A DNA stretch of 64,000 bases, taken from NCBI GenBank assembly GCA_946800325.1, contig OX326958.1, positions 4,784,001 to 4,848,000 of the forward strand, read 5' to 3'. The first letter of the stretch is position 1; each line of letters begins with the position of its first letter. The position numbers were made by a program, and so were the translations under genes. The DNA is from Luzula sylvatica. Lineage: Eukaryota > Streptophyta > Magnoliopsida > Poales > Juncaceae. This document shows, piece by piece, positions 52,289 through 64,000 of the stretch. The notes under the pieces were generated by a model that saw only the letters and a list, made by a program, of their open reading frames with translations, was not told where the DNA came from and did no database searches.

Positions 52289-55200
52289 TAGATCATTTGG
52301 ATCGTATCTTTTACTACATAACTTTTCACCAAATTTCACAAACACTAAGAAAGTTTGTTTTTCGATTCAAAACAAGATTTTAACGCTTTGAGGAGTTCAA
52401 ATAACGTGTTTTCAGATCATTTGTATCGTATCTTTTACTAGATAACTTTTCACCAAATTTCACAAACACTAAGAAAGTTTGTTTTTCTATTCAAAACAAG
52501 ATTTTAACGCTTTGAGGAGTTCAAATAACGTGTTTTTAGATCAGTTGTATCGTATCTTTTACTACATAACTTTTCACCAAATTTCACCAACACTAAGAAA
52601 GTTTGTTTTTCGATTCAAAACAAGATTTTAACGCTTTGAGGAGTTCAAATAACGTGTTTTCAGATCATTTATATCGTATCTTTTACTACATAACTTTTCA
52701 CCAAATTTCACAAACACTAAGAAAGTTTGTTTTTCTATTCAAAACAAAATTTTAACGCTTTGAGGAGTTCAAATAACGTGTTTTTAGATCAGTTGTATCG
52801 TATCTTTTACTACATAACTTTTCACCAAATTTCACAAACACTAAGAAAGTTTGTTTTTCGATTCAAAACAAGATTTTAAGGCTTTGAGGAGGTCAAATAA
52901 CTTGTTTTTAGATCATTTGTATCACATCTTGTACTACATAACTTTTCACCAAATTTCACAAACACTAAAAAAATTTGTTTTTCGATTCAAAACAAGGTTT
53001 TAAAGCTTTGAGAAGTTCAAATAACGTGTTTTTAGATCATTTGTATCGTATCTTTTACTACATAACTTTTCACCAAATTTCACAAACACTAAGAAAGTTT
53101 GTTTTTCGATTCAAAACAAGATTTTAACGCTTTGAGGAGTTCAAATAACGTGTTTTTAGATCATTTGTATCGTATCTTTTACTACATAACTTTTCATCAA
53201 ATTTTACAATCACTAAGAAAGTTTGTTTTTCGATTCAAAACAAGATTTTAACGCTTTGAGGAGTTCAAATAACGTGTTTTCAGATCATTTGTATCGTATC
53301 TTTTACTACATAACTTTTCACCAAATTTCACAAACACTAAGAAAGTTTGTTTTTCTATTCAAAACAAGCTTTTAACGCTTTGAGGAGTTCAAATAACCTG
53401 TTTTTAGATCATTTGTATCGTATCTTTTACTACATAAATTTTCACCAAATTTCACGTACACTAAGAAAGTTTGTTTTTCGATTCAAAACAAGATTTTAAC
53501 GCTTTGACGAGTTCATATAACGTGTTTTTAGATCATTTGTAGAGTATCTTTTACTACATAACTTTTCACCAAATTTCACAAACACTAAGAAAGTTTGTTT
53601 TTTGATTCAAAACAAGATTTTAACGCTTTGAGGAGTTCAAATAACGTGTTTTTAGATCATTTGCATCGTATCTTTTACTACATAACTTTTCAGCAAATTT
53701 CACAAAAACTAAGAAAGTTTGTTTTTCGATTCAAAACAAAATTTAACGCTTTGAGGAGGTCAAATAACGTGTTTTTAGATCATTTGTATCACATCTTTTA
53801 CTACATAACTTTTCACCAAATTTCACAAACACTAAGAAAATTTGTTTTTCGATTCAAAACAAGGTTTTAAGGCTTTGAGGAGTTCAAATAACGTGTTTTT
53901 AGATCATTTGCATCGTATCTTTTACTACATAACTTTTCACCAAATTTCACATACACTAATAAAGTTTGTTTTTCGATTCAAAACAAGCTTTTAACGCTTT
54001 GAGGAGTTCAAATAACCTGTTTTTAGATCATTTGTATCGTATCTTTTACTACAGAAATTTTCACCAAATTTCACGTACACTAAGAAAGTTTGTTTTTCGA
54101 TTCAAAACAAGATTTTAACGCTTTGAGGAGTTCATATAACGTGTTTTTAGATCATTTGTAGCGTATCTTTCACTACATAACTTTTCACCAAATTTCACAA
54201 ACACTAAGAAAGTTTGTTTTTCGATTCAAAACAAGATTTTAACGCTTTGAGGAGTTCAAATAACGTGTTTTTAGATCATTTGCATCGTATCTTTTACTAC
54301 ATAACTTTTCACCAAATTTCACAGACACTAAGAAAGTTTGTTTGTCGATTCTAAACAAGATTTTAACGCTTTGAGGAGGTCAAATAACGTGTTTTTAGAT
54401 CATTTGTATCACATCTTTTACTACATAACTTTTCACCAAATTTTACAATCACTAAGAAAGTTTGTTTTTCGATTCAAAACAACATTTTAACCCTTTGAGG
54501 AGTTCAAATAACGTGTTTTCAGATCATTTGTATCGTATCTTTTACTACATAACTTTTCACCAAATTTCACAAACACTAAGAAAGTTTGTTTTTCTATTCA
54601 AAACAAGATTTTAACGCTTTGAGGAGTTCAAATAACGTGTTTTTAGATCAGTTGTATCGTATCTTTTACTACATAACTTTTCACCAAATTTCACAAACAC
54701 TAAGAAAGTTTGTTTTTCGATTCAAAACAAGATTTTAACGCTTTGAGGAGTTCAAATAACGTGTTTTCAGATCATTTGTATCGTATCTTTTACTACATAA
54801 CTTTTCACCAAATTTCACAAACACTAAGAAAGTTTGTTTTTCTATTCAAAACAAGATTTTAACGCTTTGAGGAGTTCAAATAACGTGTTTTTAGATCATT
54901 TGTATCGTATCTTTTACTACATAACTTTTCACCAAATTTCACAAACACTAAGAAAGTTTGTTTTTCGATTCAAAACAAGATTTTAACGCTTTGAGGAGTT
55001 TAAATAACGTGTTTTTAGATCATTTGCATCGTATCTTTTACTACATAACTTTTCACCAAATTTCACATACACTAATAAAGTTTGTTTTTCGATTCAAAAC
55101 AAGCTTTTAACGCTTTGAGGAGTTCAAATAACGGGTTTTTAGATCATTTGTATCGTATCTTTTACTACATAAATTTTCACCAAATTTCACGTACACTAAG

Positions 55201-58018
55201 AAAGTTTGTTTTTCGATTCAAAACAAGATTTTAACGCTTTGAGAAGTTCATATAACGTGTTTTTAGATCATTTGTAGCGTATCTTTTACTACATAACTTT
55301 TCACCAAATTTCACAAACACTAAGAAAGTTTGTTTTTTGATTCAAAACAAGATTTTAACGCTTTGAGGAGTTCAAATAACGTGTTTTTAGATCATTTGCA
55401 TCGTATCTTTTACTACATAACTTTTCACCAAATTTCACAAAAACTAAGAAAGTTTGTTTTTCGATTCAAAACAAAATTTAACGCTTTGAGGAGGTCAAAT
55501 AACGTGTTTTTAGATCATTTGTATCACATCTTTTACTACATAACTTTTCACCAAATTTCACAAACACTAAGAAAGTTTGTTTTTCTATTCAAAACAAGAG
55601 TTTAACGCTTTGAGGAGTTCAAATAACGTGTTTTTAGATCATTTGTATCGTATCTTTTACTACATAACTTTTCACCAAATTTCACAAACACTAAGAAATT
55701 TTGTTTTTCGATTCAAAACAAGATTTTAATGCTTTGAGGAGTTCAAATAACGTGTTTTGAGATCATTTGTATCGTATCTTTTACTACATAACTTTTCACC
55801 AAATTTTACAATCACTAAGAAAGTTTGTTTTTCGATTCAAAACAAGATTTTAACGCTTTGAGGAGTTCAAATAACGTGTTTTCAGATCATTTGTATCGTA
55901 TCTTTTACTACATAACTTTTCACCAAATTTCACAAACACTAAGAAAGTTTGTTTTTCTATTCAACAAAAGATTTTAACGCTTTGAGGAGTTCAAATAACG
56001 TGTTTTTAGATCAGTTGTATCGTATCTTTTACTACATAACTTTTCACCAAATTTCACGTACACTAAGAAAGTTTGTTTTTCGATTCAAACCAAGATTTTA
56101 ACACTTTGAGGAGTTCAAATAACTTGTTTTTAGATCATTTGTATCGTATCTTTTACTACATAACTTTTCACCATATTTCACAAACACTAAGAAAGTTTGT
56201 TTTTCGATTCAAAACAAGATTTTAACGCTTTGAGGAGTTCAAATAACGTGTTTTTAGATCATTTGTATCGTATCTTTTACTACATAACTTTTCATCAAAT
56301 TTTACAATCACTAAGAAAGTTTGTTTTTCGATTCAAAACAAGATTTTAACGCTTTGAGGAGTTCAAATAACGTGTTTTCAGATCATTTGTATCGTATCTT
56401 TTACTACATAACTTTTCACCAAATTTCACAAACACTAAGAAAGTTTGTTTTTCTATTCAAAACAAGATTTTAACGCTTTGAGGAGTTCAAATAACGTGTT
56501 TTTAGATCAGTTGTATCGTATCTTTTACTACATAACTTTTCACCAAATTTCACAAACACTAAGAAAGTTTGTTTTTCGATTCAAAACAAGATTTTAACGC
56601 TTTGAGGAGTTCAAATAACGTGTTTTCAGATCATTTATATCGTATCTTTTACTACATAACTTTTCACCAAATTTCACAAACACTAAGAAAGTTTGTTTTT
56701 CTATTCAAAACAAGATTTTAACGCTTTGAGGAGTTCAAATAACGTGTTTTTAGATCAGTTGTATCGTATCTTTTACTACATAACTTTTCACCAAATTTCA
56801 CCAACACTAAGAAAGTTTGTTTTTCGATTCAAAACAAGATTTTAACGCTTTGAGGAGTTCAAATAACGTGTTTTCAGATCATTTATATCGTATCTTTTAC
56901 TACATAACTTTTCACCAAATTTCACAAACACTAAGAAAGTTTGTTTTTCTATTCAAAACAAAATTTTAACGCTTTGAGGAGTTCAAATAACGTGTTTTTA
57001 GATCAGTTGTATCGTATCTTTTACTACATAACTTTTCACCAAATTTCACAAACACTAAGAAAGTTTGTTTTTCGATTCAAAACAAGATTTTAAGGCTTTG
57101 AGGAGGTCAAATAACGTGTTTTTAGATCATTTGTATCACATCTTGTACTACATAACTTTTCACCAAATTTCACAAACACTAAAAAAATTTGTTTTTCGAT
57201 TCAAAACAAGGTTTTAACGCTTTGAGAAGTTCAAATAACGTGTTTTTAGATCATTTGTATCGAATCTTTTACTACATAACTTTTCACCAAATTTCACAAA
57301 CACTAAGAAAGTTTGTTTTTCGATTCAAAACAAGATTTTAACGCTTTGAGGAGTTCAAATAACGTGTTTTTAGATCATTTGTATCGTATCTTTTACTACA
57401 TAACTTTTCATCAAATTTTACAATCACTAAGAAAGTTTGTTTTTCGATTCAAAACAAGATTTTAACGCTTTGAGGAGTTCAAATAACGTGTTTTCAGATC
57501 ATTTGTATCGTATCTTTTACTACATAACTTTTCACCAAATTTCACAAACACTAAGAAAGTTTGTTTTTCTATTCAAAACAAGCTTTTAACGCTTTGAGGA
57601 GTTCAAATAACCTGTTTTTAGATCATTTGTATCGTATCTTTTACTACATAAATTTTCACCAAATTTCACGTACACTAAGAAAGTTTGTTTTTCGATTCAA
57701 AACAAGATTTTAACGCTTTGACGAGTTCATATAACGTGTTTTTAGATCATTTGTAGCGTATCTTTTACTACATTACTTTTCACCAAATTTCACAAACACT
57801 AAGAAAGTTTGTTTTTTGATTCAAAACAAGATTTTAACGCTTTGAGGAGTTCAAATAACGTGTTTTTAGATCATTTGCATCGTATCTTTTACTACATAAC
57901 TTTTCACCAAATTTCACATACACTAATAAAGTTTGTTTTTCGATTCAAAACAAGCTTTTAACGCTTTGAGGAGTTCAAATAACCTGTTTTTAGATCATTT
58001 GTATCGTATCTTTTACTA
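49837..58018 (+). repeat. 34-mer duplication with a swapped interior
   Basis: cagaaattttc occurs at 49,837, 54,052 and 58,019, and ttctaaac with acattttaaccc follows each. The first two copies keep an offset of 4,214-4,215 bp at both ends: caccaacac at 52,585/56,799, cttgtacta at 52,928/57,142 and gacgag at 53,506/57,720. Between about 51.18 and 52.56 kb (55.40-56.77 kb in the second copy) the monomers differ in variant content but not in number. The third copy is partial and has ttgattttcgattctaaac. Confidence 0.8.
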
Positions 58019-61000
58019 CAGAAATTTTCACCAAATTTCACGTACACTAAGAAAGTTTGTTTTTCGATTCAAAACAAGATTTTAACGCTTTGAGGAGTTC
58101 ATATAACGTGTTTTTAGATCATTTGTAGCGTATCTTTTACTACATAACTTTTCACCAAATTTCACAAACACTAAGAAAGTTTGTTTTTCGATTCAAAACA
58201 AGATTTTAACGCTTTGAGGAGTTCAAATAACGTGTTTTTAGATCATTTGCATCGTATCTTTTACTACATAACTTTTCACCAATTTTCACAGACACTAAGA
58301 AAGTTTGATTTTCGATTCTAAACAAGATTTTAACGCTTTGAGGAGGTCAAATAACGTGTTTTTAGATCATTTGTATCACATCTTTTACTACATAACTTTT
58401 CACCAAATTTTACAATCACTAAGAAAGTTTGTTTTTCGATTCAAAACAACATTTTAACCCTTTGAGGAGTTCAAATAACGTGTTTTCAGATCATTTGTAT
58501 CGTATCTTTTACTACATAACTTTTCACCAAATTTCACAAACACTAAGAAAGTTTGTTTTTCTATTCAAAACAAGATTTTAACGCTTTGAGGAGTTCAAAT
58601 AACGTGTTTTTAGATCAGTTGTATCGTATCTTTTACTACATAACTTTTCACCAAATTTCACAAACACTAAGAAAGTTTGTTTTTCGATTCAAAACAAGAT
58701 TTTAACGCTTTGAGGAGTTCAAATAACGTGTTTTCAGATCATTTGTATCGTATCTTTTACTACATAACTTTTCACCAAATTTCACAAACACTAAGAAAGT
58801 TTGTTTTTCTATTCAAAACAAGATTTTAACGCTTTGAGAAGTTCATATAACGTGTTTTTAGATCATTTGTAGCGTATCTTTTACTACATAACTTTTCACC
58901 AAATTTCACAAACACTAAGAAAGTTTGTTTTTTGATTCAAAACAAGATTTTAACGCTTTGAGGAGTTCAAATAACGTGTTTTTAGATCATTTGCATCGTA
59001 CCTTTTACTACATAACTTTTCACCAAATTTCACAAACACTAAGAAAGTTTGTTTTTCGATTCAAAACAAGATTTTAACTGCTTTGAGGAGGTCAAATAAC
59101 GTGTTTTTAGATCATTTGTATCACATCTTTTACTACATAACTTTTCACCAAATTTCACAAACACTAAGAAAATTTGTTTTTCGATTCAAAACAAGGTTTT
59201 AACGCTTTGAGAAGTTCAAATAACGTGTTTTTAGATCATTTGTACCGTATCTTTTACTACATAACTTTTCACCAAATTTCACAAACACTAAGAAACTTTG
59301 TTTTTCGATTCAAAACAAGATTTTAACGCTTTGAGGAGTTCAAATAACGTGTTTTTAGATCATTTGTATCGTATCTTTCACTACATAACTTTTCACCAAA
59401 TTTCACAAACACTAAGAAAGTTTGTTTTTCGATTCAAAACAAGATTTTAACGCTTTGAAGAGGTCAAATAACGTGTTTTTAGATCAGTTGTATCGTATCT
59501 TTTACTACATAACTTTTCACCAAATTTCACAAACACTAAGAAAGTTTGTTTTTCGATTCAAAACAAGATTTTAACGCTTTGAGGAGTTCAAATAACGTGT
59601 TTTCAGATCATTTATATCGTATCTTTTACTACATAACTTTTCACCAAATTTCACAAACACTAAGAAAGTTTGTTTTTCGATTCAAAACAAGATTTTAAGG
59701 CTTTGAGGAGTTCAAATAACGTGTTTTTAGATCATTTGCATCGTATCTTTAACTACATAACTTTTCACCAAATTTCACATACACTAAGAAAGTTTGTTTT
59801 TCTATTCAAAACAAGATTTTAACGCTTTGAGGAGTTCAAATAACGTGTTTTCAGATCATTTATATCGTATCTTTTACTACATAACTTTTCACCAAATTTC
59901 ACAAACACTAAGAAAGTTTGTTTTTCGATTCAAAACAAGATTTTAACGCTTTGAGGAGTTCAAATAACGTGTTTTCAGATCATTTATATCGTATCTTTTA
60001 CTACATAACTTTTCACCAAATTTTACAAACACTAAGAAAGTTTGTTTTTCGATTCAAAACAAGATTTTAAGGCTTTGAGGAGTTCAAATAACGTGTTTTT
60101 AGATCATTTGCATCGTATCTTTAACTACATAACTTTTCACCAAATTTCACATACACTAAGAAAGTTTGTTTTTCTATTCAAAACAAGATTTTAACGCTTT
60201 GAGGAGTTCAAATAACGTGTTTTCAGATCATTTATATCGTATCTTTTACTACATAACTTTTCACCAAATTTCACAAACACTAAGAAAGTTTGTTTTTTGA
60301 TTCAAAACAAGATTTTAACGCTTTGAGGAGTTCAAATAACGTGTTTTTAGATCATTTGCATCGTATCTTTTACTACATAACTTTTCACCAAATTTCACAA
60401 ACACTAAGAAAGTTTGTTTTTCGATTCAAAACAAGATTTTAACGCTTTGAGGAGGTCAAATAACGTGTTTTTAGATCATTTGTATCACATCTTTTACTAC
60501 ATAACTTTTCACCAAATTTCACAAACACTAAGAAAATTTGTTTTTCGATTCAAAACAAGGTTTTAACGCTTTGAGAAGTTCAAATAACGTGTTTTTAAAT
60601 CATTTGTATCGTATCTTTTACTACATAACTTCTCGCCAAATTTCACAAACACTAAGAAACTTAGTTTTTCGATTCAAAACAAGATTTTAACGCTTTGAGG
60701 AGTTCAAATATCGTGTTTTTAGATCGTTTGTATCGTATCTTTTACTACATAACTTTTCATCAAATTTTACAATCACTAAGAAAGTTTGTTTTTCGATTCA
60801 AAACAAGATTTTAACGCTTTGAGGAGTTCAAATAACGTGTTTTCAGATCATTTGTATCGTATCTTTTACTACATAACTTTTCACCAAATTTCACAAACAC
60901 TAAGAAAGTTTGTTTTTCGATTCAAAAAAAGATTTTAACGCTTTGAGGAGTTCAAATAACGTGTTTTTAGATCAGTTGTATCGTATCTTTTACTACATAA

Positions 61001-61463
61001 CTTTTCACCAAATTTCACAAACACTAAGAAAGTTTGTTTTTCGATTCAAAACAAGTTTTTAACGCTTTGAGGAGTTCAAATAACGTGTTTTCAGATCATT
61101 TGGATCGTATCTTTTACTACATAATTTTCCACCAAATTTCACAAACACTAAGAAAGTTTGTTTTTCAATTCAAAACAAGATTTTAAGGCTTTGAGGAGTT
61201 CAAATAACGTGTTTTTAGATCATTTGCATCGTATCTTTTACTACATAACTTTTCACCAAATTTCACATACACTATGAAAGTTTGTTTTTCGATTCAAAAC
61301 AAGATTTTAACGCTTTGAGGAGTTCAAATAACGTGTTTTCAGATCATTTATATCGTATCTTTTACTACATAACTTTTCACCAAATTTCACAAACACTAAG
61401 AAAGTTTGTTTTTCGATTCAAAACAAGCTTTTAACGCTTTGAGGAGTTCAAATTACCTGTTTT
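52289..61463 (+). repeat. Block of 74 monomers (9,175 bp)
   Basis: The longest interval without aaattacctg. It contains the right copy of the 34-mer, two aaaaactaag dimers (53,595 and 55,330) that start in ttttttgattc monomers, and a 1-bp insertion (aactgcttt) near 59,079. It also holds the small 3-mer duplication near 60 kb. gaaacttag at 60,656 precedes the closing aaattacctg (61,450) by 794 bp. Confidence 0.8.
59570..60315 (+). repeat. Local 3-mer duplication (372 bp)
   Basis: The private variant tctttaactacat occurs at 59,746 and 60,118, exactly 372 bp (three monomers) apart. The same neighbours, aaggcttt before and tatatcg after, flank both. The boundaries given are approximate. Confidence 0.8.
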
Positions 61464-64000
61464 TAGATCATTTGGATCGTATCTTTTACTACATAACTTT
61501 TCACCAAATTTCACAAACACTAAGAAAGTTTGTTTTTCGATTCAAAACCAGATTTTAACGCTTTGAGGAGTTCAAATAACGTGTTTTTAGATCATTTGTA
61601 TCGTATCTTTTACTAGATAACTTTTCACCAAATTTCACAAACACTAAGAAAGTTTGTTTTTCTATTCAAAACAAGAGTTTAACGCTTTGAGGAGTTCAAA
61701 TAACGTGTTTTTAGATCATTTGTATCGTATCTTTTACTACATAACTTTTCACCAAATTTCACAAACACTAAGAAATTTTGTTTTTCGATTCAAAACAAGA
61801 TTTTAATGCTTTGAGGAGTTCAAATAACGTGTTTTGAGATCATTTGTATCGTATCTTTTACTACATAACTTTTCACCAAATTTTACAATCACTAAGAAAG
61901 TTTGTTTTTCGATTCAAAACAAGATTTTAACGCTTTGAGGAGTTCAAATAACGTGTTTTCAGATCATTTGTATCGTATCTTTTACTACATAACTTTTCAC
62001 CAAATTTCACAAACACTAAGAAAGTTTGTTTTTCTATTCAACACAAGATTTTAACGCTTTGAGGAGTTCAAATAACGTGTTTTTAGATCAGTTGTATCGT
62101 ATCTTTTACTACATAACTTTTCACCAAATTTCACGTACACTAAGAAAGTTTGTTTTTCGATTCAAACCAAGATTTTAACACTTTGAGGAGTTCAAATAAC
62201 TTGTTTTTAGATCATTTGTATCGTATCTTTTACTACATAACTTTTCACCATATTTCACAAACACTAAGAAAGTTTGTTTTTCGATTCAAAACAAGATTTT
62301 AACGCTTTGAGGAGTTCAAATAACGTGTTTTTAGATCATTTGTATCGTATCTTTTACTACATAACTTTTCATCAAATTTTACAATCACTAAGAAAGTTTG
62401 TTTTTCGATTCAAAACAAGATTTTAACGCTTTGAGGAGTTCAAATAACGTGTTTTCAGATCATTTGTATCGTATCTTTTACTACATAACTTTTCACCAAA
62501 TTTCACAAACACTAAGAAAGTTTGTTTTTCGATTCAAAACAAGATTTTAAGGCTTTGAGGAGGTCAAATAACGTGTTTTTAGATCATTTGTATCACATCT
62601 TGTACTACATAACTTTTCACCAAATTTCACAAACACTAAGAAAATTTGTTTTTCGATTCAAAACAAGGTTTTAACGCTTTGAGAAGTTCAAATAACGTGT
62701 TTTTAGATCATTTGTATCGTATCTTTTACTACATAACTTTTCACCAAATTTCACAAACACTAAGAAAGTTTGTTTTTCGATTCAAAACAAGATTTTAACG
62801 CTTTGAGGAGTTCAAATAACGTGTTTTTAGATCATTTGTATCGTATCTTTTACTACATAACTTTTCATCAAATTTTACAATCACTAAGAAAGTTTGTTTT
62901 TCGATTCAAAACAAGATTTTAACGCTTTGAGGAGTTCAAATAACGTGTTTTCAGATCATTTGTATCGTATCTTTTACTACATAACTTTTCACCAAATTTC
63001 ACAAACACTAAGAAAGTTTGTTTTTCGATTGAAAACAAGATTTTAACGCTTTGAGGAGTTCAAATAACGTGTTTTCAGATCATTTATATCGTATCTTTTA
63101 CTACATAACTTTTCACCAAATTTCACAAACACTAAGAATGTTTGTTTTTCTATTCAAAACAAAATTTTAACGCTTTGAGGAGTTCAAATAACGTGTTTTT
63201 AGATCAGTTGTATCGTATCTTTTACTACATAACTTTTCACCAAATTTCACAAACACTAAGAAAGTTTGTTTTTCGATTCAAAACAAGATTTTAAGGCTTT
63301 GAGGAGTTCAAATAACGTGTTTTTAGATCATTTGTATCACATCTTGTACTACATAACTTTTCACCAAATTTCACAAACACTAAGAAAATTTGTTTTTCGA
63401 TTCAAAACAAGGTTTTAACGCTTTGAGAAGTTCAAATAACGTGTTTTTAGATCATTTGTATCGTATCTTTTACTACATAACTTTTCACCAAATTTCACAA
63501 ACACTAAGAAAGTTTGTTTTTCGATTCAAAACAAGATTTTAACGCTTTGAGGAGTTCAAATAACGTGTTTTTAGATCATTTGTATCGTATCTTTTACTAC
63601 ATAACTTTTCATCAAATTTTACAATCACTAAGAAAGTTTGTTTTTCGATTCAAAACAAGATTTTAACGCTTTGAGGAGTTCAAATAACGTGTTTTCAGAT
63701 CATTTGCATCGTATCTTTTACTACATAACTTTTCACCAAATTTCACAAACACTAAGAAAGTTTGTTTTTCTATTCAAAACAAGCTTTTAACGCTTTGAGG
63801 AGTTCAAATAACCTGTTTTTAGATCATTTGTATCGTATCTTTTACTACATAAATTTTCACCAAATTTCACGTACACTAAGAAAGTTTGTTTTTCGATTCA
63901 AAACAAGATTTTAACGCTTTGACGAGTTCATATAACGTGTTTTTAGATCATTTGTAGCGTATCTTTTACTACATAACTTTTCACCAAATTTCACAAACAC
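61464..64000 (+). repeat. Right-hand block, open at the window edge
   Basis: Opens with aaaccag and ctagataac, as in the 20-23 kb blocks, and runs through ctattcaacac, cacgtacac and ccatatttc. It then holds a 6-mer duplication and ends with gacgag (63,921), tagcg and a partial monomer. Nothing suggests the array ends here. Confidence 0.8.
62520..64000 (+). repeat. Local 6-mer duplication (744 bp)
   Basis: cttgtacta at 62,599 recurs at 63,343, exactly six monomers on. It is followed in both by aaaatttg, gagaag, a plain monomer and catcaaat with caatcac. The copies differ at the start (aggaggtc against aggagttc) and later (gtatcg against gcatcg at about 63,706). The second copy is cut by the window end or replaced by the caagctttt series at 63.78 kb. 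Confidence 0.75.

Larger units (their letters stand above)
1..64000 (+). repeat. 124-bp satellite DNA array filling the window
   Basis: Direct reading shows the same unit repeating from the first base to the last, with successive tagatc starts at 1, 125, 249, 374, 498 and so on. Almost all steps are 124 bp; a few are 123 or 125 because of single-base indels. The unit is about 28% GC (20 C and 15 G in the consensus). All monomers lie in one orientation and no foreign sequence interrupts them. About 514 full monomers and four 55-bp remnants account for the length. Neither array edge is in the window. Length, AT richness and scale fit a eukaryotic centromeric or heterochromatic satellite; that role is inference. 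No gene, RNA gene, promoter, terminator or mobile element could be supported anywhere. Confidence 0.98.

Noticed and set aside
1..64000. CRISPR array
   Set aside because: There are no unique spacers; the entire 124-bp unit repeats and variation is by point changes.
1..64000. Transposon, retroelement or LTR insertion
   Set aside because: The monomer phase is continuous across all spacings checked, apart from single-base indels and four 55-bp units, so no insertion is present.
1..64000. Bacterial iteron or replication-origin repeats
   Set aside because: The scale (over 500 units), the uniform long unit and the lack of any gene make a prokaryotic or plasmid source very unlikely.
1..64000. Telomeric or rDNA spacer repeats
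   Set aside because: No telomere-type short repeat and no rRNA sequence occur in the window, and the 124-bp unit has no resemblance to either.

Overview
The whole 64 kb is one uninterrupted head-to-tail satellite DNA array. Its basic unit is 124 bp, about 28% GC. A monomer matching the consensus I derived by eye lies at 5,017-5,140. The window holds roughly 514 full-length monomers plus four copies of one 55-bp truncated monomer, all in the same orientation. It begins and ends inside the array. I found no gene, tRNA, rRNA, transposon, CRISPR array, inversion or unique-sequence island. The longest open frames (88-94 codons) are by-products of the repeat.

An array of this size, monomer length and AT content points to a eukaryotic chromosome, most likely (peri)centromeric or heterochromatic satellite. 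The sequence alone does not fix the species. From memory, a 124-bp satellite (Lusy1) is reported at the holocentromeres of the woodrush Luzula sylvatica. Only the length prompts that comparison; I cannot recall or compare its sequence.

The information lies in higher-order structure. Monomers carry diagnostic variants that recur in a fixed order at spacings of whole monomers. Region A (1-1,862) has short 3-mer and 6-mer units with variants largely absent elsewhere. Region B (1,863-13,115) is four related blocks of 1.8-3.9 kb, each with one copy of the 55-bp monomer. From 13,116 onward a marker reading aaattacctg occurs 12 times and divides the array into blocks of 17 to 74 monomers. A second marker (gaaacttag) precedes it by exactly 794 bp in eight copies.

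Three long tandem duplications stand out, each with a recognisable hybrid monomer or variant switch at the junction: a 26-mer (3,224 bp, about 18.07-24.52 kb), a 24-mer (2,976 bp, about 23.95-29.90 kb) and a 22-mer (2,726 bp, about 44.12-49.57 kb). From 49.8 to 58 kb a 34-mer (about 4.2 kb) is duplicated, but an internal stretch of about 11 monomers has different variant content at the same length. The right end holds younger 3-mer and 6-mer duplications.

Overall this is a fluid, still-evolving higher-order satellite shaped by unequal exchange and conversion-like replacement. Nothing in it acts as a gene; any function would be structural, for example as a centromere substrate, and is inferred rather than shown.
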